A stretch of 64,000 nucleotides of DNA from CAZXFA01 sp964640085. GTDB lineage: Bacteria > Actinomycetota > UBA4738 > HRBIN12. The notes beneath the pieces are model-generated. The model saw only the letters and a program-made list of their open reading frames with translations. It was not told where the DNA came from and did not search any database. Shown here piece by piece: positions 42,320 through 50,117 of the stretch (within the stretch, counting starts at the first letter, position 1; each line of letters starts with the position of its first letter). Both the position numbers and the translations under genes were made by a program. The stretch spans positions 1-64,000 of the forward strand of contig CAZXFA010000004.1 in NCBI GenBank assembly GCA_964640085.1, in the 5' to 3' direction.

Positions 42320-42886
42320 GTGCGGGAGGAGGACGGGCTCGACCTCGAACTCCATCGGCGCCTGTCGGCCGGCGACCGCGAGGCGTTCGAACGGCTGTAT
42401 CGTCGGTACGCGCCCTCGGCGTTCGGGTTGGCTTCCAGGGTGACGCGGCAACCCGTCCTGGCCGAGGACGTGGTCCAGGATGCCTTCCTCGCGTTGTGGC
42501 GTGGACCGGAGGCATACGATCCCGCCCGGGGGCCGTTCCGAACCTTCCTCCTCTCGCTCGTGCATCACCGGGCGGTGGATGTGGTCCGACGCGAGGAGCG
42601 CCTGCGACGTCGAACGGAGCGTGCACAGAACCTGGAGCCGGTTCGTGGCGAAGATGTTGCGGAAGACGTGATCGAGGAGGCCCACCTTCGCGTCCGTCGC
42701 GAGGAGGTCCGGCAGGCCTTGGAGGGGCTGCCGTCGGAACAGCGGCAGGTGATCGAGCTGGCATACTTCGGCGGCTCCACCCAGTCCCAGATCGCCGAGA
42801 CCCTCGGCATCCCGATCGGCACCGTGAAGACGCGGACGCTCGCCGCGATGCGCAAGCTCCGACGGGCGCTCCACCCGGAGACGTGA
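42320..42886 (+). CDS. ECF-type sigma factor
   Basis: 188 residues. Region 2 spans about 20-90 (VTRQPVLAEDVVQDAFLALW, then HHRAVDVVRREERLRRR) and region 4 about 128-182 (LPSEQRQVIELAYFGGSTQS, helix-turn-helix IAETLGIPIGTVKTR). GTG start at 42320 with AGGAA upstream. Stop overlaps the anti-sigma ATG (TGATG). Group resembles SigK; its target promoters are not identifiable here. Confidence 0.93.
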   Translation: MREEDGLDLELHRRLSAGDREAFERLYRRYAPSAFGLASRVTRQPVLAEDVVQDAFLALWRGPEAYDPARGPFRTFLLSLVHHRAVDVVRREERLRRRTERAQNLEPVRGEDVAEDVIEEAHLRVRREEVRQALEGLPSEQRQVIELAYFGGSTQSQIAETLGIPIGTVKTRTLAAMRKLRRALHPET

Positions 42887-43623
42887 TGGATCGGGATCAC
42901 GACCACATCGATGGACTGCTGGCCGGCTACGTCCTCCGTGCGCTCTCCGGGGAGGATGCGGTCCGGGCGGACCGGCTGCTCGCGGAGCACGTCCCGGCGT
43001 GCCCGCGGTGCCAGCGGACGTTGGTCGAGCTCCAAGAGCTGACGGGCGAGCTCGCCCTCGCGGCAAGGCCGGCGCCACCGCCGGACCCGCTTCTCCGCCG
43101 GATCCGACACGAGATCGCGCGGGTCCCCGCGTCCGACCGCCCGCCACGACGAGCCGTCGTCCTCGCGCTGGCCGCGAGCATCGTCGCGCTCGCGGTCATG
43201 TCCGGGATCTCCCTCGCCTTCGGCAACCGGGCGTCCGAGGCGGAGGCGCAACGTGGCACCGCCCTGGAGATCCTGTCCTTGATGAGCTCGCCCGGAGCCA
43301 GCCCCGTCGAGCTCCGCCCCCAGGATGCCGCGGCCGGCGGCACGACCTTCGTCGAGGTCTCGGCGCCCGACGTGCGGCGGATCCACCTCGCGGCCCGCTC
43401 GTGCCCCGAGCCATCCGCGGACCACGCCTATCAGCTCTGGCTCGGGAGCGATGGGACGTTCGTGCCCGTCGGCGAGATGTTCCGCCCGGTCGACGGGGTG
43501 GTCCTGCTCACCCTGGCGGTGGACATCTCGCGGTACGACGAGATCAGGATCACCGAGGAACGAGCCGGCGACCCACCGGCGCGTCCGAGCTCCGGCGGCC
43601 GCTCGTGGCGGGCCGAGCTCTGA
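42886..43623 (+). CDS. RskA-like anti-sigma factor
   Basis: 245 residues: cytoplasmic zinc-binding anti-sigma motif HVPACPRCQ (H-x3-C-x2-C), one TM helix (about 85-107), and an extracytoplasmic RskA-type domain with HAYQLWLGSDGTFVPVG. Would hold the upstream sigma factor until proteolysis after an envelope signal. Translationally coupled to the sigma gene. Confidence 0.92.
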   Translation: MDRDHDHIDGLLAGYVLRALSGEDAVRADRLLAEHVPACPRCQRTLVELQELTGELALAARPAPPPDPLLRRIRHEIARVPASDRPPRRAVVLALAASIVALAVMSGISLAFGNRASEAEAQRGTALEILSLMSSPGASPVELRPQDAAAGGTTFVEVSAPDVRRIHLAARSCPEPSADHAYQLWLGSDGTFVPVGEMFRPVDGVVLLTLAVDISRYDEIRITEERAGDPPARPSSGGRSWRAEL

Positions 43624-43630
43624 GGTCCCG

Positions 43631-44326
43631 TCACGGTGAGGCGATCGTTGGCCGGGAGGCTCGCCGGAACCCCCAGAACATCACGCTCACGCCGACCAGC
43701 AGGGCTACCGAGAACCACAGGAGCGCGCCGAGCGCGGCGAACGCCGACCCGAACCCCGCGATCACGGTGGCCCCGAGCGCGATCAGCAGCGTGCCCTGGT
43801 AGCGGTCGCGGAGCCTTCTTTCGCCCCGCATCCGCCACACCGACCACAGCGCCCCGCCGAGCAGGACCAGGTAGGCGGGGATCGAGATCAGCTGCGGGAG
43901 GCGGTGGGCCGGAGTGCCGTCGCCGAACACCTCCTTCCCCGACGGGAGCCGCTCCTCCAGGGCTCCGGCCTCGATCCCGGCGGTCCGTACCCGCGCGATC
44001 GTGTACGCCGTGACGAACGCGAGCAGCACGTAGAGGACCCATCGGATCACGCGACGAGGGATCAGCAGGTCGAGCTCACCCTGCGCCAGATACGGCACGT
44101 TGAGCACGGCACCTACCGCCCAGTAGATGCGGAACTTCGCCGAGGTCCACCCGTCGAGCGCGCCGAGGAAGACCACGAACGACGCCACCGCGTACATCGA
44201 CAACGCGATCGCCCACAGCGCCTGGTAGGAACGGCGGCGGACCCGGAACCGCGCCGCCACCGAGAGGGCGAACGCAGCCGCGACCCCCGCGGCCGCGAGC
44301 GGGAAGATCCACATCCCCCGGAGCAT
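43631..44326 (-). CDS. Seven-helix membrane protein of unknown function
   Basis: 231 residues, about seven hydrophobic helices, no recognised motif. Short loops hold the sequence YLAQGELDLLIPRRV between helices 3 and 4 and an Arg-rich RMRGERRLRDRYQG between helices 5 and 6. Convergent with the anti-sigma gene (seven-base gap). I cannot assign a family; the fold might be a sensor membrane domain. Confidence 0.7.
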   Translation of the reverse strand: MLRGMWIFPLAAAGVAAAFALSVAARFRVRRRSYQALWAIALSMYAVASFVVFLGALDGWTSAKFRIYWAVGAVLNVPYLAQGELDLLIPRRVIRWVLYVLLAFVTAYTIARVRTAGIEAGALEERLPSGKEVFGDGTPAHRLPQLISIPAYLVLLGGALWSVWRMRGERRLRDRYQGTLLIALGATVIAGFGSAFAALGALLWFSVALLVGVSVMFWGFRRASRPTIASP

Positions 44327-44364
44327 ACCGGCGGACGTCTCGCCGGACCGACGTCCTAGCCACC

Positions 44365-45201
44365 GTGGACACCTCTGCTAGCATCGCGGCCGTGCCTTCC
44401 CCCGCACCCACCGGTCCGAAGCTCCTGTGCTCCACGGTCTCGCTGTTCGGCATGCCGTTGCCGGAGGCCTTCGCCGCGATCGCGGCGGCCGGCTTCGAGG
44501 GCGTCGAGGTGATGGTCGCGAAGGACCCCGACACCCAGGACCCCGAACGGCTCCGAGACCTGGCCGGACGCCACGACCTCGCCATCGGCGCGATCCATGC
44601 GCCGTTCCTGCTCCTCACGCGTCGGGTCTGGGGTGCCGACCCGGTCGGCAAGATCCTCCGTGCGGTGGAGCTCGCGCGCGGGACGGGAGCGCCGATCGTG
44701 GTGGCCCATCCGCCGTACCACTGGCAGCGCGGCTATCGCCGGTGGCTCGACGAGGGGATGCCGGAGGTCGTGGCCTCCTCGTGCGTGCGGGTGGCGGTGG
44801 AGAACATGTTCCCCCTTCGGGTCCGCGGCAGGAAGCTCGCGACGTTCCACGCCCGCCAGGCGCTCGAGGATCTCGCACGATACCCCGACGTCGTCCTGGA
44901 CACGAGCCACGCCGCGGTCGCTGGGCTGGACCCGTTGGTGGCGATCGAGCGGCTCGGGGACCGGCTTAGCCACGTGCACCTCTCGAACAACGCCGGCAAG
45001 GGATGGGACTCCCATCTCCCGCTCGATCGCGGGGTCCTCGCGATCCCCGAGCTCCTCGCCACGCTCGAACACCGAGGGTTCGCCGGGTCGATCTCGCTGG
45101 AGCTCGACCTGCGGCCATTCCGAGGAGACGAGACCGAGCTCCGGCGCGAGCTGGCACGCAACCGCGAGCTCTGTGGGTCCGGGCTCTCCCTGGCCGTCTG
45201 A
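44365..45201 (+). CDS. Sugar phosphate isomerase/epimerase-like TIM barrel
   Basis: 278 residues of the AP-endonuclease-2/xylose-isomerase-like superfamily. Metal-site residues are recognisable: Glu in VRVAVENMFP, Asp/His in VVLDTSHAAV, His in SHVHLSNNAG and Glu in SISLELDLRP. Also AIHAPFLLLTRR early. GTG start. Substrate not predictable; the gene stands alone between two minus-strand or spacer regions. Confidence 0.82.
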   Translation: MDTSASIAAVPSPAPTGPKLLCSTVSLFGMPLPEAFAAIAAAGFEGVEVMVAKDPDTQDPERLRDLAGRHDLAIGAIHAPFLLLTRRVWGADPVGKILRAVELARGTGAPIVVAHPPYHWQRGYRRWLDEGMPEVVASSCVRVAVENMFPLRVRGRKLATFHARQALEDLARYPDVVLDTSHAAVAGLDPLVAIERLGDRLSHVHLSNNAGKGWDSHLPLDRGVLAIPELLATLEHRGFAGSISLELDLRPFRGDETELRRELARNRELCGSGLSLAV

Positions 45202-45481
45202 CCCTCTCGGCCCTCCAGGTAGGTGGGAACCCTGCGCTCCCAGGGGGTTCGAGCCGATCGCCTTCACCCGGATCTCGATGGAGGCACGATCAGGAGGACC
45301 TGACCTCGCCGATCGTCCGGGGCTGGAGCTCCAGCCCGAGGGATCGGTGGGTGGTCCGGGCGGACGTGATCCTGACCGGGCAGGCTTCACCGCCAAGGTC
45401 GATCGATGAGTTCGGTGGGTGCCCGGGTCGTTCGGCCGGGGTCGTTCGGCCCGGGCCCCCGCCTGCTGCTAGCCTCCGGCC
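45202..45481. other. Spacer with no recognised feature
   Basis: 280 bases between the TIM-barrel gene and a small membrane peptide gene. A GGTTCGAGCC string looks like a tRNA T-loop but no acceptor or anticodon stem accompanies it. Two near-repeats of GGTCGTTCGGCC lie at about 45425-45455. No convincing open frame or RNA. Confidence 0.5.
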
Positions 45482-45634
45482 GTGCGCCGGTTCACGCTCG
45501 TCACGCTCGTGCTCCTGTTCGTTCTCCTCCTGACGGTCGCCGTCTATCAGCTGATGCTGGCGAGCCGCGGGGGCGAACGCTATCCCGGTCCGGTCCAGGG
45601 GACGCCCCTCCCCACGTTCGCCCCGGCTCCGTAG
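45482..45634 (+). CDS. 50-residue single-helix membrane peptide
   Basis: GTG-initiated: a basic start, one helix (VTLVLLFVLLLTVAVYQLML), then a polar Pro/Gly tail ending PTFAPAP. Codon use is like the neighbours (C or G in third positions). No family recognised. Ends two bases before the convergent hydrolase gene. Confidence 0.5.
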   Translation: MRRFTLVTLVLLFVLLLTVAVYQLMLASRGGERYPGPVQGTPLPTFAPAP

Positions 45635-45636
45635 GC

Positions 45637-46416
45637 TCAGGCGCTCGCGAACCGCTCCAGGTGGTCCTCGATCAGCCGCCGGACCACCTCGCCCTGCCCA
45701 CCGGAGAGCAGGTCTGTCCCGTGGTCGTCGGAAGGGAGGATCTCGACCCGCTTGGGCTGCGGGGCGATGGTGAAGAGCGCCTCGGCATCGGCCGCGTACG
45801 GCGCATCACCGACGCCGGCGATGAACAGCTTGGCCGCACGGACCTCTGCCAGCACATCGGCGTCGACCACGAGACCGTCGATCGACGCGGGGGCCGACAG
45901 GGTGATCACCGCGACGACATCCGCACCGGAGGCGGCCACGATCGACGCCGTCCCGCCCATGCTCGCCCCGACGAGCGCCACGCTCGTGGCGCCGCGCGAC
46001 CGGACGAACCCGATCGCGCCCCGGACGTCCCGCCACAGGGCGCCGATGTCGGTCTGTCCCTCCGAGCATCCTCCGTCCGGCCCCCCGGGACAGTAGCCGC
46101 GGAAGTTGTACGTGAGCACCAGGTACCCCGAGTCGGCCAGGCGGACGGCCAGGTCGAACCAGGAGCGCTGATCCGCCGGCCGCATGTGGGACAGCACGAC
46201 GGCCGTGGCGCCCTCGCCGAATACGCGTCCCTCCAGGCGCACGCCGTCGGGGCCGTCGAAGGAGATCGCCTCCGAGCCGGAGAGGTCGACGGTCCGCTCC
46301 GGCTCCCCGCAGGAGGTGAGGAGCGCGAGGGCGAGCGCCGCCACGATCGCGACGCGCGCCCGCGCGGATCCCGTGGCGGGCGACGACCCGGATCCGGTCC
46401 GGCCCGCCCCGCGCAT
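45637..46416 (-). CDS. Alpha/beta-hydrolase lipoprotein
   Basis: 259 residues. Lipobox LALLTSCGEP near residue 35 marks a lipid-anchored exported protein. The hydrolase fold has the nucleophile elbow VGASMGGTAS, an oxyanion region AVVLSHMRP and a late His in SDDHGTDLL. Resembles dienelactone-hydrolase/serine-peptidase-type enzymes; substrate unknown. Downstream of the small basic protein gene on the same strand. Confidence 0.85.
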   Translation of the reverse strand: MRGAGRTGSGSSPATGSARARVAIVAALALALLTSCGEPERTVDLSGSEAISFDGPDGVRLEGRVFGEGATAVVLSHMRPADQRSWFDLAVRLADSGYLVLTYNFRGYCPGGPDGGCSEGQTDIGALWRDVRGAIGFVRSRGATSVALVGASMGGTASIVAASGADVVAVITLSAPASIDGLVVDADVLAEVRAAKLFIAGVGDAPYAADAEALFTIAPQPKRVEILPSDDHGTDLLSGGQGEVVRRLIEDHLERFASA

Positions 46417-46428
46417 CGCCCGGAGCCC

Positions 46429-46530
46429 CTACCGACCCTGCTGGCGACGCTGCCAGCGCGTCTTCTTCAAGAGCTTCTTGTGCTTCTTCTTCCGCATCTT
46501 CTTGCGGCGCTTCTTGATGAGCGACGGCAC
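46429..46530 (-). CDS. AURKAIP1/COX24-like small basic protein (bS22-type ribosomal protein)
   Basis: 33 residues, extremely Lys/Arg-rich: VPSLIKKRRKKMRKKKHKK opens it, and LLKKTRWQRR follows. This matches the short actinobacterial proteins found on the mycobacterial 30S subunit as bS22. GTG start with AGAAGGGA upstream. Easily missed because of its length. Confidence 0.9.
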   Translation of the reverse strand: MPSLIKKRRKKMRKKKHKKLLKKTRWQRRQQGR

Positions 46531-46554
46531 GCGTGTCCCTTCTCGATGACCCGA

Positions 46555-47445
46555 TCAGCCCGAGCCGAACAGATTCCGGAGGTCCACGCGCCGGGCGCGG
46601 TAGTTGTCCTCCAGACGGACGGACCCAAGTCTAAGCGCCTTCGGTCCCTGTGCCACGGGCGAGATGAGGCGGAGGAGTCCCTCCTCGGACGCGTGCTCGA
46701 GGTACCCCAGCCCGGTGGTGGCGCCGGAGCCGTCCGACAGGCCCACCAGGAGCCGGTGCAGGCTCGCGAGATCGAACAGGGGCGGAAGCGCCGGCATGAA
46801 GACCGTCGGCTTCACGCGGAACCGATGCAGCTCGCCGTCGAAGTAGCGGGCCATCGCCCGCTCGCGGTTCTCGGCGCGCTGGTCCACGGTGGTCGGCACG
46901 ACGTCCGGGTGGACCCCGAGCGGGATCACCTCGGTGGCGAAGAACCGCTGGATCACGCCGAGGAGCGGCAGGAGCTCCTCGCCCCGCTGCAGTCCCACGA
47001 CCAGGTCGGGCCGCAGCATCTCCACCTTGTGGTACTTGAGGATCTGACCGTGGACGCCCGATACGAGGCCGGACGTATCCACCACCACGAAGTCGGCCCC
47101 GGCCTCCTCGGCACGTCGATGTAGGCTGGCGACTCCCGTCACGACGGGCAGCAGATGCCCCTCGGGCGAGGTCGAGCCGACGAACGACATGGCGTCCACG
47201 TCACCCGCGTCGGCCCCTTCCAGCTCGCTCGGCGCTCGGAAGACCTTCAGGGAGATGGTCGCGGGAGGGCCGACGGACTTCTGGCCCACGTCGGCGTCCA
47301 GCAGAGCCGAGGGCCGACCCGCCTCCAGGGCCGCCGCGAGGAGCGCCCTCGCCAGGGTGCTCTTCCCCGTATCGAGCCCACCAACCAGCAGGATCGTGCG
47401 CTTGGTCCCCACCGCCTGGTCGACGAGCGCCTCGTGCTCGTTCAC
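46555..47445 (-). CDS. Clp1/Grc3-like P-loop polynucleotide kinase family protein
   Basis: 296 residues. Walker A is VGGLDTGKSTLA, followed by ALLDADVGQKSVGPPATISL, the order typical of the Clp1/Grc3/NOL9 kinase domain. DFVVVDTSGLVSG is the Walker-B-like strand. In eukaryotes and archaea relatives phosphorylate RNA 5' hydroxyls; the bacterial role is unproven. GTG start, with the ribosome site in a hairpin (next entry). Confidence 0.85.
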   Translation of the reverse strand: MNEHEALVDQAVGTKRTILLVGGLDTGKSTLARALLAAALEAGRPSALLDADVGQKSVGPPATISLKVFRAPSELEGADAGDVDAMSFVGSTSPEGHLLPVVTGVASLHRRAEEAGADFVVVDTSGLVSGVHGQILKYHKVEMLRPDLVVGLQRGEELLPLLGVIQRFFATEVIPLGVHPDVVPTTVDQRAENRERAMARYFDGELHRFRVKPTVFMPALPPLFDLASLHRLLVGLSDGSGATTGLGYLEHASEEGLLRLISPVAQGPKALRLGSVRLEDNYRARRVDLRNLFGSG

Positions 47446-47448
47446 GGT

Positions 47449-47474
47449 GCCTCCGGGTTCTCCCGCCCGGAGGC
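47449..47474 (-). promoter_or_regulatory. Hairpin sequestering the ribosome site of the Clp1-like gene
   Basis: On the minus strand GCCTCCGGG and CCCGGAGGC form a perfect 9-bp stem with an 8-base loop. GGAGG of the 3' arm is the ribosome site four bases before the GTG. Melting would be needed for initiation. Confidence 0.55.
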
Positions 47475-47669
47475 TCGCTCCGCACGCGTGCGTGCCGCGT
47501 TCCTAGGGAGCCGGATCCTCCATCCAGCCGGTCGGTCGCTGATCGCCGGATCGTGTCACCGGGCCCCGACGGACCCGTTCACGCGTTCGAACCGTGCCTC
47601 GTGGGTCGGGTGTGTCCTTCATGATGCGGAGCCATCCTACCCGCCGACCCGAACGTCCCATCGGTCGGG

Positions 47670-48509
47670 TCAGGGCAGGCGGGAGACGACCGCCTGGAAA
47701 CAGGGCCAGTAGTCCTCCGGGGCGACGTGGTCGTCCATCACGATGACGACCTCGGTCCGGCCCTGGGCCCGCGCCACCAGGAGCGCGGGATCGTTCACAT
47801 CGGCGATCGAGATCGTCTCCACCCCGCGCTCGATCGCCGCCCCGGCGAACCCGTGGTCCGCGAACACGAGATCCGGATGGGCTCGTTCCAGGATCCTGGC
47901 CATCGCATCCGGGCTGTGCGTGTGCCGGGGACGCTCGTCGTCGGTCAGGACGGCGACGCCCTCCAGGTAGCGGACGTGCCACGGGTGATGACGATCCGGG
48001 TCGCGCCACGTCAGGCCGTCCGCCGGGGTGAGGAGCCGGACGCCCCGACCGCGGAGCTCGTGTCCGACCCCCACGTACAGGTGCGCGAGCCCCACCGGGT
48101 GGCCCGTGGCCAGGATCACGCGTTCGCGGCGACGGACCGCCGTCGCGAGCCGATCCCCCACCGTCACACACGATTCCAGGACGAGCTCGGGGTCGACGGG
48201 AACCGGCCCGGTCCTGGCCCGGGGGTCGGGCCGGAACCCGGCCGCCCGTCCGACCAGCGCCAGGGTCTCATCGGGCGGCATCGACTCCACGCCGCTCAGC
48301 CCGAAGAGCTTGTCCGGGTCGCCCTCGTGGAGGAGCCGGATGTTCCAGAGCACGTTGTCGAGAGGGTGGCTCACCTCGGGGCCGGCGATCCGACCCTCCA
48401 GCAGCCCTCGCACGAGGTCCTCGCGCGACACGGCGCGCGGGGTCCAGCGTCCGTCGAGCGACGGGAGCTGCGCGACGTGGGATCCGATAACGTCCACGGG
48501 TCCACCCAT
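47670..48509 (-). CDS. Actinobacterial phosphatase-family protein
   Basis: 279 residues matching the uncharacterised phosphatase family known to me from many actinobacteria. Seen: LVRGLLEGRIAGPEVSHPLD, VILATGHPVGLAHLYVGVG, HTHSPDAMARIL, FADHGFAGAAIERGVETI and DVNDPALLVARAQG. Several conserved Asp/His residues suggest a metal phosphohydrolase; substrate unknown. The ATG at 48509 lies 16 bases from the divergent dehydrogenase start; a GTG at 48497 with GGTGGA upstream is an alternative. Confidence 0.82.
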   Translation of the reverse strand: MGGPVDVIGSHVAQLPSLDGRWTPRAVSREDLVRGLLEGRIAGPEVSHPLDNVLWNIRLLHEGDPDKLFGLSGVESMPPDETLALVGRAAGFRPDPRARTGPVPVDPELVLESCVTVGDRLATAVRRRERVILATGHPVGLAHLYVGVGHELRGRGVRLLTPADGLTWRDPDRHHPWHVRYLEGVAVLTDDERPRHTHSPDAMARILERAHPDLVFADHGFAGAAIERGVETISIADVNDPALLVARAQGRTEVVIVMDDHVAPEDYWPCFQAVVSRLP

Positions 48510-48525
48510 GCTACGGGAGCCGCTC

Positions 48526-49302
48526 ATGTTCGACGGATGGCTGCAAGACCGCGTCGCGATCGTGACGGGCGCCGGCCGCGGCATCGGCCGCGCGATCGCG
48601 CGGGCGTTCGCCGCGGCCGGCGCCCACCTGGCCGTCGCCTCGCGCACCGAAGCGGAGCTCGACCTGCTCGTCGAGGATCTCACGGCCAAGGGCTCGCGAG
48701 CGATCGCCGTCCGCACCGACGTCGGCGACGAGGAGGCGGTGCGAGGGCTGGTGGAGCGCACCGTCTCCGAGCTCGGCCCGCTCGACGTCCTCGTGAACAA
48801 CGCTGGCGCCGCGCCGTTCCTCGCCACCTTCCTCGGCACCCGTCCGGACGGATTCCGACGCTACTTCGACGTGAACTTCCGCTCGGTCGAATACGGGATG
48901 CGGGCGGCCGGGCCGTACCTGACCACCAGGGGAGCGGGGTGCGTCCTCAACGTCGCCTCGATCGACGGCTTCATGGTCGAACCCGAACTCGCGTACTACA
49001 ACGCCGCCAAGGCCGCCGTGATCTCGCTCACCAGGTCGGTGGCGCTCGAGTGGGCCCCGCTCGGGGTCCGGGTCAACGCGATCGCGCCGGGCTGGATCGA
49101 CACCCCGATGAACCAGGCCGAGCGCGACGACCCAGAGGCCGAGCGCCGGATCCTCGCGCAGATCCCGATGGGTCGATGGGGCCGACCGGAGGAGATCGCG
49201 AACCTCGCGGTGTTCCTCTGCTCGGACGCGGCATCGTTCGTCACGGGCGAGGTCGTCGTGGCCGACGGGGGCCAGACGCTCACCAGCGCGCGCGAGGCCT
49301 GA
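48526..49302 (+). CDS. Short-chain dehydrogenase/reductase (FabG-like)
   Basis: 258 residues. NAD(P) motif VTGAGRGIGRAIA, NNAG in DVLVNNAGAAPF, catalytic Ser in NVASIDGFM and YxxxK in AYYNAAKAAV. The PMGRWGRPEEIANLAVFLCS tail is typical of the classical family. ATG chosen for GGGAG eight bases upstream. Followed after two bases by a second dehydrogenase, so the pair is an operon. Confidence 0.92.
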   Translation: MFDGWLQDRVAIVTGAGRGIGRAIARAFAAAGAHLAVASRTEAELDLLVEDLTAKGSRAIAVRTDVGDEEAVRGLVERTVSELGPLDVLVNNAGAAPFLATFLGTRPDGFRRYFDVNFRSVEYGMRAAGPYLTTRGAGCVLNVASIDGFMVEPELAYYNAAKAAVISLTRSVALEWAPLGVRVNAIAPGWIDTPMNQAERDDPEAERRILAQIPMGRWGRPEEIANLAVFLCSDAASFVTGEVVVADGGQTLTSAREA

Positions 49303-49304
49303 CG

Positions 49305-50099
49305 GTGGATCTGCGCTCGGCGGTCGTCGTCGTCACCGGCGCCTCGGCCGGGTTCGGGGAGCTCGCCTCGGTCCGATTCGCGCGCGGGGGGGCCCGCGTG
49401 GCGCTCGCGGCCCGACGGCTCCCACGGCTGGAGGCGATCGCCGCGTGGATCGAGCGCCATGGCGGACAGGCGCTCCCGGTGCGCTGCGACGTCACCGACG
49501 TGGACGCGCTCGAGGCGCTCCGCGACCGGGTGCTCGAGGTGTACGGCCGGTGTGACGTGCTGGTGAACAACGCCGGCGTCCCCGGGGCCGGCACGTTCGA
49601 AGGCCAGAGTGAGGCCGACGTCGAGCGTGTGCTCCGCACCAACCTGGCCGGGGTGATCCAGGCGACGCGCCTGTTCCTGCCCGGCATGCTCGAGCGCGGT
49701 CGCGGGCACGTCGTGAACGTCGCCTCCCTCGCCGGCCGCTTCGCGATCCCGGGGGCAGCCGTGTACGGCGCGACCAAGCACGCGGTGATCGCTTTCGGGG
49801 AGGCGCTCCACCACGAAGTCGCGCCACGCGGGGTGTCGGTGACCAGCGTGAACCCGGGGCTCTCGCGCACCGAGGGCTTCCCACAGGAAGGGATCCCTTC
49901 CGCGCTCCTGGTCGATCCAGACCGTGTCGCCCGGCTGATCGTCGACGTCGTCAGACGCGAACGCGCGCCCGAGGTCTCGATCCCGCGCGGCCTCGCCCCG
50001 TTCCAGGCCTTCCGGGTCCTCACCCCGCGGCTCTATCGCCGGGGGGTCGGCGCGGTCACCGAGCGGCTGCTGCCGCGGCGCCGGGTCAGACGACGCTGA
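49305..50099 (+). CDS. Short-chain dehydrogenase/reductase
   Basis: 264 residues, classical SDR: VTGASAGFGELAS, NNAGVPGAGTF, Ser in NVASLAGRF and YGATKHAV. The carboxy end (FQAFRVLTPRLYRRG) is basic and hydrophobic, perhaps membrane-associating. GTG start two bases after the preceding gene. Substrate unknown; convergent with pyruvate kinase. Confidence 0.9.
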   Translation: MDLRSAVVVVTGASAGFGELASVRFARGGARVALAARRLPRLEAIAAWIERHGGQALPVRCDVTDVDALEALRDRVLEVYGRCDVLVNNAGVPGAGTFEGQSEADVERVLRTNLAGVIQATRLFLPGMLERGRGHVVNVASLAGRFAIPGAAVYGATKHAVIAFGEALHHEVAPRGVSVTSVNPGLSRTEGFPQEGIPSALLVDPDRVARLIVDVVRRERAPEVSIPRGLAPFQAFRVLTPRLYRRGVGAVTERLLPRRRVRRR

Positions 50100-50117
50100 G
50101 GACCCCGAGCAGACGGG

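Noticed and set aside
45225..45300. tRNA-like GGTTCGAGCC string
   Set aside because: No acceptor stem, D-arm or anticodon arm could be drawn around it on either strand.
47560..47620. GTTCGAACC T-arm-like sequence in the spacer before the Clp1-like gene
   Set aside because: Flanking bases do not form the 5-bp T stem or a 7-bp acceptor stem.
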